In this document: piece after piece, positions 11,262 through 22,659 of the stretch
Numbering within the stretch: position 1 is the stretch's first letter
Layout of the letters: each line of letters begins with the position of its first letter
Assembly: GCF_025370935.1 (NCBI RefSeq)
Contig: NC_133482.1
Location: forward strand, 15,981,269 to 16,045,268
Length of the DNA stretch: 64,000 nucleotides
Direction of reading: 5' to 3'
DNA from: Choristoneura fumiferana
Lineage: Eukaryota > Arthropoda > Insecta > Lepidoptera > Tortricidae
The notes under the pieces: model-generated
What the model was told of the DNA's origin: nothing
The model's database searches: none
Seen by the model: the letters and a program-made list of their open reading frames with translations, nothing else
Translations under genes and position numbers: made by a program

Positions 11262-12716
11262 AGGTATAACACTCAGGCGAACAAATCTTCGGTCGATAAG
11301 TCTTGCACCAACAATTGGTCTGATCAGCCAAAAGTTGTGGAAGTTCTTAAAAAACCAAAGAATTGTACGGAGTTAATATTTTCGAAAGAAATGTACAACA
11401 AATTTAAGAATAGCGGACACAGATGTATGAATGGTCTAATCTATGTAGAAAATGAATTAAAAGTTATAATTAATCCTACATCTCGAGCATGTTCGACGCG
11501 AGACGTCTTCGTGAGGGATTTAGGAACATTTTGCGCAAAAATAAAGGTTGATGAGATATATGTAATAAAGAATAGTGATAATATAATATTTATAGAGTGG
11601 ATAAAAAGTGAGATAAAGAATAATCGTAACTGGCCAGGACCAAGGTTGTGTGTCATAAGAGGAGTTGTTAAAGTAGACAATGACGATGACAAAAGAGTAA
11701 TCATCAATGACTTTCATATACTTCCCACAAGTGGGCATGCGGGCGTACGACGCATGATCAACAATATAAAGCGGTACTATTTTTGGCCAAAAATAGAAGA
11801 GGACGTAAGAAGGTTCGTAAAGAGGTGCAACAAATGTCAAAAACAAAAGCACTCTTTACCGACAAAAGAGCCTATGGCATTAACGACTACAGCGAAGTCA
11901 GCATTAGATAAGATATTTTTAGACATAGTTGGGCCCTTAGTTAAGGATTATTATAATAATACATATATTTTAACAGTACAATGTGAGCTGAGTAAATATG
12001 TGGAAGCGTATCCGTTAGAGTCAAAAGAAAGCGCATCAGTAGCAAAATGTTTCGTTCAAAATTTTATACTACGATATGGCGTGCCGAGAGAAATTGCAAG
12101 TGATAAAGGAACTGAATTCATCTCATCCATAATGACACAAGTCTGTAAATTATTGCAAATTAATCAAATTTCATCTTCTGCTTATCACCATCAGAGTGTG
12201 GGTTCGTTAGAAAATACCCATAAATCATTAAACGCATTTTTACGTATCCAAACTGATAATAATCCGAGGTACTGGAGTACGTGGGTGCCATTTTGGGTAT
12301 TTTCTTACAATACTACAGTTCATACGGAAACAAAATATACACCTTTCGAACTAGTGTTTGGGAAAAAATGTCAATTACCAAGTAACCTTCTTTGTAATAC
12401 AGTAGAACCATTATACAATAGTGAAAACTATGCAGCTGAGTTGAAGTTCCGATTACAACAATCACATGTCGACGCTAGGAATAATTTACTGGATAGCAAG
12501 CACAAAAGAAAAATTATGTACGATAGATATGTAAATCCTATCATTTATAAAAAGGATGATTTGATTCTTGTCAAAAATGAAACCGGAAATAAATTTTCGG
12601 ATGTTTACTTAGGTCCTTTTACTGTTTTAGAAGATGTAGAACCTAATGTTAAGATTTTGAAAAATGGAAAGGAGGAAATTATTCATAAGAACAGGACAAA
12701 AATGTACTTTTGTTAA
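11262..12716 (+). pseudogene. Ty3/gypsy Pol remnant: integrase (5'-truncated)
   Basis: This is the C-terminal part of a retrotransposon Pol polyprotein; integrase joins reverse-transcribed element DNA into the host genome. Counting from the GTG at 11,337, a zinc-binding H-H-C-C set lies at residues 127, 134, 164 and 167. The catalytic triad is D196, D256 and E292, with exactly 35 residues between the last two (DD35E). A GPY/F-type motif follows near residue 425. The frame is open to a stop at 12,716 and has no initiator Met; it continues upstream in frame into what looks like the RNase H-integrase linker, and then meets another repeat. Gag, protease and reverse transcriptase are missing, and no env frame follows. 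The stretch 'AYHHQSVGSLENTHKSL' resembles 412/17.6-type elements. Integrase alone looks intact, but the element is dead. Confidence 0.88.
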
Positions 12717-12833
12717 AAACAATAATAATCATAGACCTTATTACTATATTTTTTAATTACAGTGTTAAATAAAATAAAAAATAAAAAATGTACTTAAGTA
12801 ATTTTTTTTTTCAAATTGCCAGGGGAGGTATAG

Positions 12834-12967
12834 TGTGAGACTACGTCACACTCCCTTATATGTTTAGCGTAAGGTATATATGTAACATGCACTAAGTAAA
12901 TGAGAGCTGTTATTAAACGCGTGTATTGGAAACAACTCGTCTTATCTGTTACTACCCGATTCCCACA
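12834..12967 (+). repeat. Probable short 3' LTR of the Ty3/gypsy remnant
   Basis: The purine-rich 'aggggaggta' at 12,821-12,830 is followed by TGTGAG, a TATA-like stretch and 'attaaa', and then CCCACA near 12,967, where a known repeat (12,968 on) takes over. TGTGAG/CCCACA roughly fits LTR inverted ends. The 5' LTR is not in the window, so the exact boundaries are an estimate. Confidence 0.55.
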
Positions 12968-13215
12968 TCATACAGTTAAGTGGAACAAAATTAAAAAATT
13001 CAGGATGATAGTAAATATATCAAATTTATTGCTTTAAAATTATTAGTATAAATAATATTAGTAGTAAATAGCAGCCTAAGGTATAAAATATACTTAAACT
13101 TGGAAGATTTCGTACCAACACAATACGAAATCCTTAGAAAAATATTATTTGGTTTTTTCGTAATGGCTACGGAACCCTAACCTGGGCGTCTCCAACACGC
13201 TCTTGACCGGTTTTT
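12968..13215 (+). repeat. Lepidopteran 'gttccgtagcc' repeat, truncated copy
   Basis: It matches part of 17,700-18,000 (reversed) and 61,340-61,590: 'ttcaggatgatagtaaatat', then 'cgtaatggctacggaaccct' and 'cacgctcttg'. It forms one end of an interspersed repeat family seen at least five times in this window. No coding capacity. Confidence 0.65.
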
Positions 13216-13379
13216 ATTTTTTATCTTTTTCATATACGTCATGTACTGCGGCCATGATAACGTGGTTTATACAGCCAACTAATATTTTTAGTAACTATTT
13301 TTGTGTCTATTTTAGTACAGGAGACGTGGAAAATAGATTTTCACCCATCTGATAACCAGATAAGACATCTTTTTTATTA

Positions 13380-13885
13380 AGGGGCTGTTTCACCATCCAT
13401 TGATTAGCGTTAACTGACGGTTAAATTTTTAACTCGCATCAACGTGTGGCACATAGTTCGACAACTCTTTTGAAAAGATAGTAAGGTTTGTCAAAATGAT
13501 GATTTTGCAAAGTGAAGATTTCCGGAAATAATCGCTCCCAAAGAAGCAATAATTTTGTCCCCCCCCCCCCTATATCTTAAACTGTTTGTCCAAAAAATAT
13601 GCAAAAAATATGGAAAGGTAACGCTTAATAAATACTTTCAACGAAAATTGGTTTTAACATGATCGGATATACGGTTTTTGAGTTATTACCGAAAAATTAC
13701 GCTTCTCAAAAAAAGGACCTAAGTGCCGTGAAGATACGTTCTTTTTCTGGTAATAGATTTTAAGACTGTAGTAAGTGTTTTAATTGTGTTATTACGCACG
13801 TAATGTTACTTGATTTTTTTCGTAATGGCTACGGAACCCTATCTTAGGCGTGTCCGACACGCCCTTGGCCGGTTTTTTTATTCCA
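13380..13885 (+). repeat. MITE end followed by a second 'gttccgtagcc' repeat copy
   Basis: At 13,380 the sequence 'ggggctgtttcaccatccat' resembles a common lepidopteran MITE terminus; its partner end is not seen. From about 13,500 to 13,885 there is a copy of the repeat family that ends 'acacgcccttggccggtttt', also found at 16,940-17,170 (reversed) and 62,190-62,710. Confidence 0.55.
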
Positions 13886-14204
13886 AAAATATAATAGTTT
13901 TAATGCAGCAAATATGCTTAGGCTTATTAAAGGTAGGCTACCTGGCAAGCGAGTATGAACAGGTGAGTCAATATCGGTAACTACACCGATCTGATAACTA
14001 GTCAAAGTTGGTATCATAATAAAGATAATTTAATTACAAAATTAATCATATAAGCTTGCCTCGTGTCTCATCCGGTTATCAGTGGGGCGATTGTAATCTT
14101 AACTGCTGCGCACAACAGGGTACTTAGTTCTCCTAGTTTAAGTCACACCACCTGTAAAACCATTATGTATTGAGTATTGAGTATTGAAGGTCGATCTTTA
14201 GCGG

Positions 14205-14400
14205 CTCTTGGGCCATTTTGTGTGACTTTCCGTAATATCACTCTTTTGTGGCCCAGCGGAAGAGCAGAACTGGTTTTAAACCAGCGATTTGCTGAGCCGG
14301 CAACTAAGTATGTATTTTTTCTAAGCTGTGTATTATGTCTCTGCTGTTATATATAAATGATTTTCTTTCTTTCCTTTTCTAACATTAATAAAGCTAGAAA
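14205..14400 (+). repeat. Interspersed repeat ending in 'gattttctttctttcc'
   Basis: The 3' end 'tgctgttatatataaatgat' followed by a (tttc)n tract recurs reversed in FAS-A intron 8 (26,123-26,160) and in FAS-B intron 8 (about 53,150-53,190). It is a dispersed lepidopteran repeat of unknown class. The preceding 300 bases (13,886-14,204) hold nothing recognised. Confidence 0.45.
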
Positions 14401-14459
14401 TTGAAATTGCCGTAAAACCTACACTTCTAACCTATTGATTTAGTGGTTTTTTTTTATTC

Positions 14460-14710
14460 TTCGCCTGGATGGCAAACGAGCAAGTGGGTCTCCTGATGGT
14501 AAGAGATCACCACCGCCCATTGACACCTGCAACACCAGGGGGATTGCAAATGCGTTGCCAACCTAGAGGCCTAAGATGGGATACCTCAAGTGCCAGTAAT
14601 CTCCACGCCGAAACACAACACTGCTGCTTCACGGCAGGATTAGCGAGCAAGATGGTGGTAGCAATCCGGGTGGACCTTGCACAAGGTCCTACCACCTGCA
14701 AATACTTTTT
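14460..14710 (+). repeat. Lepidopteran interspersed repeat (non-autonomous)
   Basis: The block 'ggatggcaaacgagcaagtg' through 'caccaccgcccattgacacc' and 'gcgttgccaacc' is a very common moth and butterfly repeat. A reversed, shorter relative lies at 37,272-37,390 inside the large LTR element. It has no meaningful open frame. Bases 14,711-15,100 hold nothing recognised. Confidence 0.6.
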
Positions 14711-15100
14711 TTATTTATTTTTTCTTTTTATTAAGTAATTTAGGTCAATGTTTCAGTGTTCGTCATGCCCAATATAATAATGCCTAAAAAATTTAAGTTT
14801 TTACATGAACTGTTAATACCGTTTGTTATTTAACTTATATTTAATATGTACATGTATACTCTGCTAACACCACTGCTAAAGACATGAAATTACAGAATAA
14901 TGTCAATCACTAAGTACACTGACCATATTTCAGAGGTTTGCTTTTTATAATGAGCTCTTGATAAAATTTTGGGGGAGGCGTTCGATTTCGAATTTGATTG
15001 CTTAGTAGCGACATCTCTTGTCTGGGTGAGCGGTTGGTTCCGAAAGAATGTGACGTCTGTCGCAATATGTATACATAGGAAAAATTCGTGTCTATATTCC

Positions 15101-15205
15101 TGTCCAGCAGTGGTGTAGGGGTTATAGCACGCAGCACGGATTGCTGAGGACCTGGGTTCGATTCCTAGTGCTGGTCTCTCTTTCTGGTTTTTCTGTGCAT
15201 CCATG
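15101..15205 (+). mobile_element. tRNA-like SINE upstream of FAS-A
   Basis: It has a tRNA-like head with A box 'tggtgtagggg', B box 'gggttcgattcc' and complementary ends ccagca/tgctgg that could form an acceptor stem, followed by 'ctttctggtttttctgtgca'. Very similar copies are at 31,897-31,995 and, reversed, at 47,335-47,432 and 63,138-63,245. The repeated copies with shared 3' flanks argue for a SINE, not a tRNA gene. Bases 15,206-15,624 hold nothing else recognised. Confidence 0.65.
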
Positions 15206-15624
15206 TCTCTAGAACTAAGGCAGGGGTAGGGTAGACTTTGCGACTCATTACAACAAGCGGCTGGCCTCGGTTGACATGTTCGGTAGCTCGTGCGCTGTGT
15301 TTAAGCGTCAGGTCACCCAGTTACTAAATAAAAATAAATAGATTGCACATATTATACTGCATTTATAGAAATCTCCTTCCTAGTGGAAGTCCCGTCATTG
15401 GATTGGTTCTGCTTGCTGTAAATATAAGGCATCCTTGTGTAGTCTGCATGTTACTTGGGATTGTTAGTTGTGTATGATAAATGTTAGTTTTAGGTTATCA
15501 TTAATTAGTGTTACGAGTACATTGCCACATCTTCCAATAAGTCTTAGTGGGAATTATTTAAGATCGTAGGCAATACTTATCGCATTATTTTAATTTTCTC
15601 TTGCTATTAATTGTCAATAAAGGG

Positions 15625-17180
15625 GGAAAAAATCGGCCAAGAGCGTGTCGGACACGCCCAAGGTAGGGTTCCGTAGCCATTACGAAAAAAATCCTTTCCG
15701 GCGGCGAATGCACTAGTCCCAAAACGCACTATTAGTCAATACACTCTAATTTCGTAAGCCCCTCTTCTCATAAGAAGCTAGGCCCAAAACACCATATTTC
15801 CAAAAAGGCTCATTCTCGATTTACACGAGAACCATTGAGAACTAGTCCCAAAATACACCTTTCCCAAAATACCCCAAATTGTGTTCACCTGTAGGTGGCG
15901 TAATACTTCATTCTCATAATGCATAGTTCTCAAAACACTCTAGTTCCAAAATACCCTAATTTTTTTTCTTTTATTTTCGAATGACTCCTTGAAATTGCTT
16001 TCAAAATGTGCATTATTTAGATGCTTTGATGCGTATTTACTAAAATAGATACCCTATTATTTCCCTAAAGGGACATCAGTGCCGTTAAGATTTAGTGTTA
16101 TTTAAGTTAATCAATGACAAAGGGCATTATTACGAAACTCTATTATAACATTATTACGAAATCCTAAACTGAGCATGGCTCGACATTCTCTTGGCCAATT
16201 TTATTATATGTACTTAAAATATATTTATAACAACACCGTAGAAAACGGTATTCGTAAGGCATGATACTATGATAGTTGAGACCTTAATCGAACGAAATAA
16301 CGACTGACTTAAATGAAATACCTATCCTAGTTCGTTTATCACTAGTTGTAAACGATAAAACTCACATAGGTATGTAAATCATAAAATCAAAAGATAATGA
16401 ATTACTTATTTATTTACACACAAGGAGTGAAGTCGTCGTCGTACTTAAGTATGGAAGCGTTTAAACTTAATACTTTTAATATTTCTAGGTTTATTTAAAA
16501 GAAAGTTATTATTAAAATTTTCTGATATCAGATATATTTACGGAACTATCGCCTGGCTACACTTAACGATTACATGCTGTATATAGCTCAAAATAATATT
16601 TCAAAAAAACGGGTAACGGTTACGGCTGAAAGCAATTTCAAGGAGTCATTCGAAAATAAAAGAAAAAAAATTAGGGTATTTTGGAACTAGAGTGTTTTGA
16701 GAACTATGCATTATGAGAATGAAGTATTACGCCACCTACAGGTGAACACAATTTGGGGTATTTTGGGAAAGGTGTATTTTGGGACTAGTTCTCAATGGTT
16801 CTCGTGTAAATCGAGAATGAGCCTTTTTGGAAATATGGTGTTTTGGGCCTAGCTTCTTATGAGAAGAGGGGCTTACGAAATTAGAGTGTATTGACTAATA
16901 GTGCGTTTTGGGACTAGTGCATTCGCCGCCGGAAAGGAAAAAGAGCGTATCTTCAAGGCACTTACGTCCTTTTGTTGAGAAGCGCAGTTTTTCGGCAATA
17001 ACTCAAAATCGGTATATCCGATCATGTTGAAACCAATTTTCGTTGAAAGTCTTTATTAAGTGTTACCTTTCCCTATTTTTTGGACAAATGGTTTACAAGA
17101 TAGAGGGGGGGGACACAATTTTTGCTACTTTGGGAAAACTATAAGGATTTTTGCCATTTTGGCTCCGGAACCCTAAAAAA
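15625..17180 (-). repeat. 'gttccgtagcc' repeat copy, interrupted by a foldback element
   Basis: The left part (15,636-15,692) carries 'gtgtcggacacgcccaaggt' and the right part (16,938-17,178) carries the opposite end 'ttttggctccggaaccctaa'. Between them lies the 1,245-bp inverted-arm element. In copy B (62,115-62,715) the same repeat lacks that element and instead has about 260 bases of other sequence. Confidence 0.65.
15693..16937. mobile_element. 1,245-bp element with 310-bp inverted arms (foldback type)
   Basis: Bases 15,693-16,002 and 16,628-16,937 are reverse complements over their full 310 bp; I found no mismatch while reading. They start CCTTTCCGGCGGCG and end with its complement, and enclose a 625-bp AT-rich spacer without a long frame. 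Each arm holds about six spaced copies of a short motif of the form cccaaaayrc, typical of transposase-binding subterminal repeats. The spacer also contains a decayed piece of the surrounding repeat family (16,140-16,200). It is absent from copy B. I do not recognise the family. Confidence 0.8.
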
Positions 17181-17699
17181 GTTAATTATTTTATTTTGTT
17201 TTCTCATAGAAGTTTAATTACTGAATTTAATTGGGAAAGCAAGCTAAATACGAACTTTTCCGACAAAAAACGATGGCAAAACATTGTTCAACAGATCCGA
17301 TTATATTTTCTTGAAAAGCCAACTAATTTTAGCTTAAAGGTAAACTTCCAAATTCACAAGAATTAAAGACAATAAGTCTCCTTATTCCGTAAGTCTTGGA
17401 TTTAAACGTGAATAAATAAGAAATAACACATGGCCGGCATAAAACGCTCGCAAACAGGACGATTGGATAACAGAACAGTCGATAAAGAGCTGTTTACGTA
17501 CAGACAGACATACATGTTGTAACTGAGTCTTGGAATAAAACAGGGTTTCTGCAAATTGCGACTTTAAGTCCGAAAGAGAGTCGACACATGGATTTATTTC
17601 ATTTCAAAGTGAACAGACACCTTCTAGGCAAACGTGTACCTTCTTAGGCCTCACCTTCGCCTTCCATCAAGCGAGATTGAGGCGAAACTTAAGTCCATT

Positions 17700-18385
17700 A
17701 CAAAAAAAAACAGCCAAGAGTGTGTCGGACACGCCCAAAATAGGGTTCCGTAGTCATTACGAAACTAAGTAATATTTTTCTAAGGATTTCGTATTTTATA
17801 CGGAATCTTCCAAGTTTAGGTATATTTTTATACCTTAGGCTGCTATTTACTCATAAACTACTAATAATTCTCAAGCAAACTTAGCCGTTATAGTTTTCCT
17901 TGAAAGTTTGATATACTTACTACCATCCTGAATTTTTTCAAATTTTTCCACTGACCGGTTTAGATTTTAGAGAGGGGGGCGCGCTCAATTTTAATGAAAA
18001 TTTGCACTTTAAGTTGAATATTTCGCAAACAAAGCACTAAATCGAAAAATTTATATCTTAGTCCATCCATATATTTAGTCTTAGCAAACCCCTAATGGTT
18101 TTAAAAGACCTATCCAACGATACCCCACACTATAGGGTTGGATGAGAAAAAAAAATCACCCCCACTTTACGTCTATGGGAGGTACTCTAAAAAAATTTTT
18201 TTTTTAATTTTTTAATTGTACTTACCATTTCGTCGGCATAGTTTACTTATATATCCGTGCAAAATTACAGCTTTCTAGCATTGATAGGCCCTGAGCAAAG
18301 CCGTGGACGGACAGACAGACAGACAGACATGGCGAAACTATAAGGGTTCCGTTTTTGCCATTTTGGCTCCGGAACCCTAAAAATC
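17700..18385 (-). repeat. 'gttccgtagcc' repeat, near-complete ~680-bp copy
   Basis: It runs from 'agtgtgtcggacacgcccaa' to 'ccattttggctccggaaccc', including the (agac)n stretch at 18,310-18,328. The matching copy in the inverted half is 60,925-61,595. It contains no frame of note; the class is uncertain. Bases 17,181-17,699 between this and the previous copy hold no recognised gene. Confidence 0.65.
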
Positions 18386-20519
18386 AGCAGGTCTACTACG
18401 AAATTCGAAAATCGCTTATATTATTAAAAACGAGAGTGAGAGGGAAGGTACGATACCAACTTCGATTTTCGATTTTCGTAGTATCCCTGCAACTTATATG
18501 GATACATTCACTCCTAGGCAGGTAAGGTTGGTAGGTTGCTCTCAGTTGGTAGGTCTTGGGCGAATCCAGTGCATGGGGAAGTTCACACCATTGGATTGCT
18601 TAGCGGGTGTGTATACACCTGTATATTGCAAGGAAACCTTTCCTTGAGATGTTTTTCGTCATCGTAAAGCTTGTGGTAAATATAATAAACAAAGTGCCAT
18701 AAATACAGACTAGGGTGCAGTCTTGGTGCAGTCGATACGACAATATATTTGACAGTATCTGTCAATAATTAAAAAAAAGACTGACATAAAATATTTTTTA
18801 ATAAAAACTAAAAAGGCAAAAGAACAAAGTCTAACAGTCTAGAACTGTTAAGTAATTTAACGTTCAATCGCCCCAACGAAAACAGTCTAAAAAGATGATT
18901 AATACATTCTGCATTTAATCGGCACCAGCTGGTAAAATAAATAAAACCCTGATAAAGCCCGGTGCACACTGGTAAACGAGCGGATCGCATGTCTGCAAAT
19001 GTGGACGAGGCCTAATCTTCCGCTCTCTAATATTCAAAACGTAATTATGTGGTTACACTGGTGCCAACCTAAAATATTGATTTTTCGTTCTGAAAAGTTG
19101 GTGAACGTTTAAAAAAAAAAGGAAACTCGGTGCATTTTGGAATTTATACATTGCTAGGTATGTGGGGACTGTAACTTGGTAAGAACTTAGGTAAAGGGGA
19201 TCTACGCGCGTGACTTTAAACTCAATTCAAATAAAAATGACATTTCTTCAATACTTGCTTTATATTATTGTAGTTATAAATATATTTTTACAGAGATAGG
19301 TCCAGCCGCTCAGGCCGTCGTCGGGAGCAATCTGTGCTCCGGCGATGTATACCGCTGTCAAACTCTTTTAAAATCAAATTCTAGAATCGTACCTTACAAA
19401 AATACTATCATTATACATAATACAGTCAATCTAGCGTGCCAGGTGGTCAGTTTTACCACCTGCCAGCGGTATACAGCCTAGTTCCTTTAGTAGGTACACT
19501 TCTAGGGCTGGAAAGCGATGTGTTTGTGTCCTGCAAAGCCTGGCATTGTAAAGTAAACAGTTCCAGTAAATATCGTGAGAAGTCTGTGCGTGCTTGCATG
19601 TGGGGTTGCACACAGGCTCACATTTGTCTGAGTATGTGTGTGTGTGTGTACGCTTGTGTGTGCCCCCAATTACGTAATGTATGAAATGTGTTGCCAATTC
19701 TTTTTTTTTTGCCGCCAATTCGTGCTGCCACTATCGTGAAAGTTCAAAGTATGTATTAAATAGCATGAGACACAAGTTAAAATTACTTTCTCCTACATCA
19801 CAATCCTCTATGCTGTACCGCACTAATTGTACATCTAAATCGGTCCGTGTAATATCAACACCGACACAAAATAAATAACGTTTAAAAGGTTTCTTTACGC
19901 CGATACACGAACGACTGATTTGTGAACGGATGCCGTGAAATCTGGACAAAGAATAAAACTTTTAAGTTCACTCGTCACTCTTTTTGGTAAATATTATTCC
20001 AGACGGACACACATACAGACGGACAGATCAGACCATACCTTGGTAGTAATCCTTATCCAATAAATCATTTCATATTCTAGACTGCTTTAATACGGATTCA
20101 TCGATGTTCATGCCAATATCGATTCTTCCTGTTCGCAATTCTGCACAATCTGAATTCCACACAATAGTATTTCACCGCATTCGCCATTGTGCACAGTCAT
20201 TATTTGTGTACAGTAGTGATTCTAGATTACTTCTTGAATCGTTCATATCGGACATTCCATTCAAAAGATATTACTAATCTAAAAATATCAATCTCACCAA
20301 AAATGAATTTAAACAGTCGCCGCGTGGCTTCGCGCGGCTCGGGTGAAGTTTTTAGGAAATGGAGCTGAAAAATGTACTTTTTTTTTAATGTTGCCCGTGG
20401 GAAGCCGGGCCGGATCGCTAGTAGTTTACATTTTTTATTTATACACATTAAAAATAGTGCCCAAGACTTCTTATACTTAGCATAAAGAGTCATATTTTTC
20501 CAGAATTCTAGCAGGTAAG
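18386..20519 (+). other. Upstream region of FAS-A: repeat fragments, probable 5' UTR end
   Basis: No protein-coding frame is convincing here. The region holds a decayed SINE body (18,560-18,690), a short dispersed motif (18,828-18,860), a (tg)n-rich stretch (19,632-19,662) and a decayed LINE-like tail (20,315-20,425). Immediately before the FAS start codon lies 'cagaattctag' then 'caggtaag' and ATG. The tract 'tttttccag'/'ctag' looks like a 3' splice site, so translation may start in the second transcribed exon and the promoter may lie further upstream. I cannot point to a TATA box or initiator. Confidence 0.45.
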
Positions 20520-22659
20520 ATGCCAACGAAGAACTGTGATGCGGGCGAAGACGTTGTCCTTGCGGGACTGTCAGGCAGACTGCCCGGGTCTGAAAACATC
20601 GAGGAGTTCGCGAAAAATCTATTTGATGGAGTAGACTTGGTCACTGCTGAAGACCGTCCGCCTGGTTAGTCACCTCTGCCTTCTACCTACCTACCTACTT
20701 CAATGTATTTATTTATTACATTCAGATAATTAAAAAAAAACAACCAAAATTTTTTTTTCATCTTGTCAGATCAACGAATTCCCTCCATATCATTGTCAGT
20801 TTTTAATTAGGACGAGTAGGACATCAAGCTGGACTGCCTGTATTATCTGACGCGCTCTATTATTTCAAGGTCACTTTTTAAAAATTTCGCTGGCCCCGAC
20901 GAATAATAAGATAACTGCTATGATGCATACGAAAACAGTATTCTCTCTGTAACATAATATTTTAAAGTGTAAATGCCAAAATAAAGTTTGCCATCAATAA
21001 ATTAAACATATTTTATCTCGATTATAAAAGACAGTTTTTTAATAGAAAGTCGATTTCTGACAAATATGGAAATAATAAATTATATGTATCTTGATTGCTG
21101 CATACACACTTCTTTCACTAATAATAAAATATAAAATAAAGGTGGCATACGCTACAGCATAACTTAATGAAAAGTTAACAAAAAGTTTTCAATGTCAAAA
21201 ATCTGATTTTAGTAGGTATATTATGAGTTCTGAAATTTTGACAGGATTGCACGGGCTGCCACAGCGCAACGGCAAGCTTAAGAATCTCGCGCATTTTGAC
21301 GCCGCGTTCTTCGGAGTAAATCCTAAGCAGGCAGACCTCATGGACCCACAGCAACGTATGCTGTTAGAGCTAACCCACGAGGCCATCGTGGATGCCGGCT
21401 TCAATCCCGATGATCTTCGTGAATCGCGAACCGGCGTATACGTGGGAGTCACCAGCTCGGATACCGGCGCAATATTATTGCACTCTGACGTGGAATTGAT
21501 CCATGGCTATGAACTCACTGGCTGCGCAAGTTTCATGTTCTCGAATCGTGTATCTTACACCTTCGATTTTAAAGGGCCATCTTACGCCATTGACACCGCC
21601 TGCTCTAGCTCAATGTATGCATTCGCTCACGCTGTTGAGGATATCCGTGCTGGAAAATGCGACGCTGCTATCGTCGCTGGTACGAATCTTTGTCTTTTGC
21701 CATCTAATTCGCTCGAACGGTTAAACGTGATGTCGCCGGAGGGTCGTTGCGCTGCGTTCGATGCGAACGGACGCGGCTACGTGCGGTCTGAAGCTGCCGT
21801 GGCTGTGTTACTGCAGCGACGCCGCGACTGCCGCCGACTGTACTGCACAGTGCGCGGTGTGCGTACAAATTCAGACGGTTACAAAGAGCAAGGCATTATG
21901 TCTCCTTCAGGTGCCATGCAGCATCAGCTTGCACTAGAAACGTTCAAGGAATCACGCTTACGGCCACAAGATGTCGTTTACTTTGAGGCACACGGTACTG
22001 GCACTAAAGTCGGTGATCCGGAAGAAGTCAACGCAATCGCTGAGCTGTTCTGTGAGGATCGCACTATGCCTCTCTTGATAGGCTCTGTCAAGTCCAACAT
22101 GGGTCACTCAGAGGCGGCAGCGGGCCTTTGCTCAATTGCCAAGGTTGTGCTGGCAATGGAGCGTGGAATCATCCCAGGAAACCTACATTACTGTACACCC
22201 AACCCTGACATTCCTGCGCTTAGCGACGGTCGTATCAAGGTACACATGTACTTCTAGACATACATTTATCTTTCTTAATAATAGTGTTTTGATGTTAACA
22301 TGACCTTTACACCTTTTACACTTTAGGTGGTGGACTGCAACACGCCGTGGCAGGGTGGGCTGGTCGCTGTCAACACCTTCGGCTTGGGCGGCGCCAATGC
22401 ACACGTCATCTTAGAGTCGCAGAGCGGCGAGCGGCCGCCACCAGCGGCCTACCCCGCGCCACGACTTGTGCTGGCTTCGGGAAGAACCGACGCTGCGGTA
22501 TTGCGGCTTCTGAGGCTAGCAGCGGATCATCCACAGGACGCTGAGCTCCATGCTTTGTTGGATGCAGTGCATGCGAGGGCTATTCCGCGACACACGTATC
22601 GCGGCTATGCCGTGTTGAATCTCAAGCGCGATGCATCGCCTGTATTGGAAACGAAGAAG
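20520..22659 (+). CDS. FAS-A ketosynthase domain (exons 1-3, residues 1-491)
   Basis: Carries out the chain-extending decarboxylative condensation. The catalytic triad is complete: C168 in 'IDTACSSSMYAF', H298 in 'EAHGTGT' and H336 in 'KSNMGHSEAAAG'. Exon 1 ends with the donor gttagt at 20,665 (copy B has gtgagt), and exon 2 completes the split Gly codon at residue 49. Residue 144 is Ser in A but Arg in B; Arg looks like the usual family residue here, so the change is probably in A. Exon 3 ('VAVNTFGLGGANAHVIL') is the KS C-terminal core and linker. Confidence 0.92.

Noticed and set aside
15101..15180. Possible tRNA gene with acceptor-like ends
   Set aside because: Four copies with shared non-tRNA 3' sequence and one with a pentanucleotide tail point to a SINE; the anticodon loop is not convincing.
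19431..19718. 95-codon minus-strand frame upstream of FAS-A, partly shared with copy B
   Set aside because: It runs through a (ca)n microsatellite, changes frame in copy B, and overlaps another frame on the plus strand.
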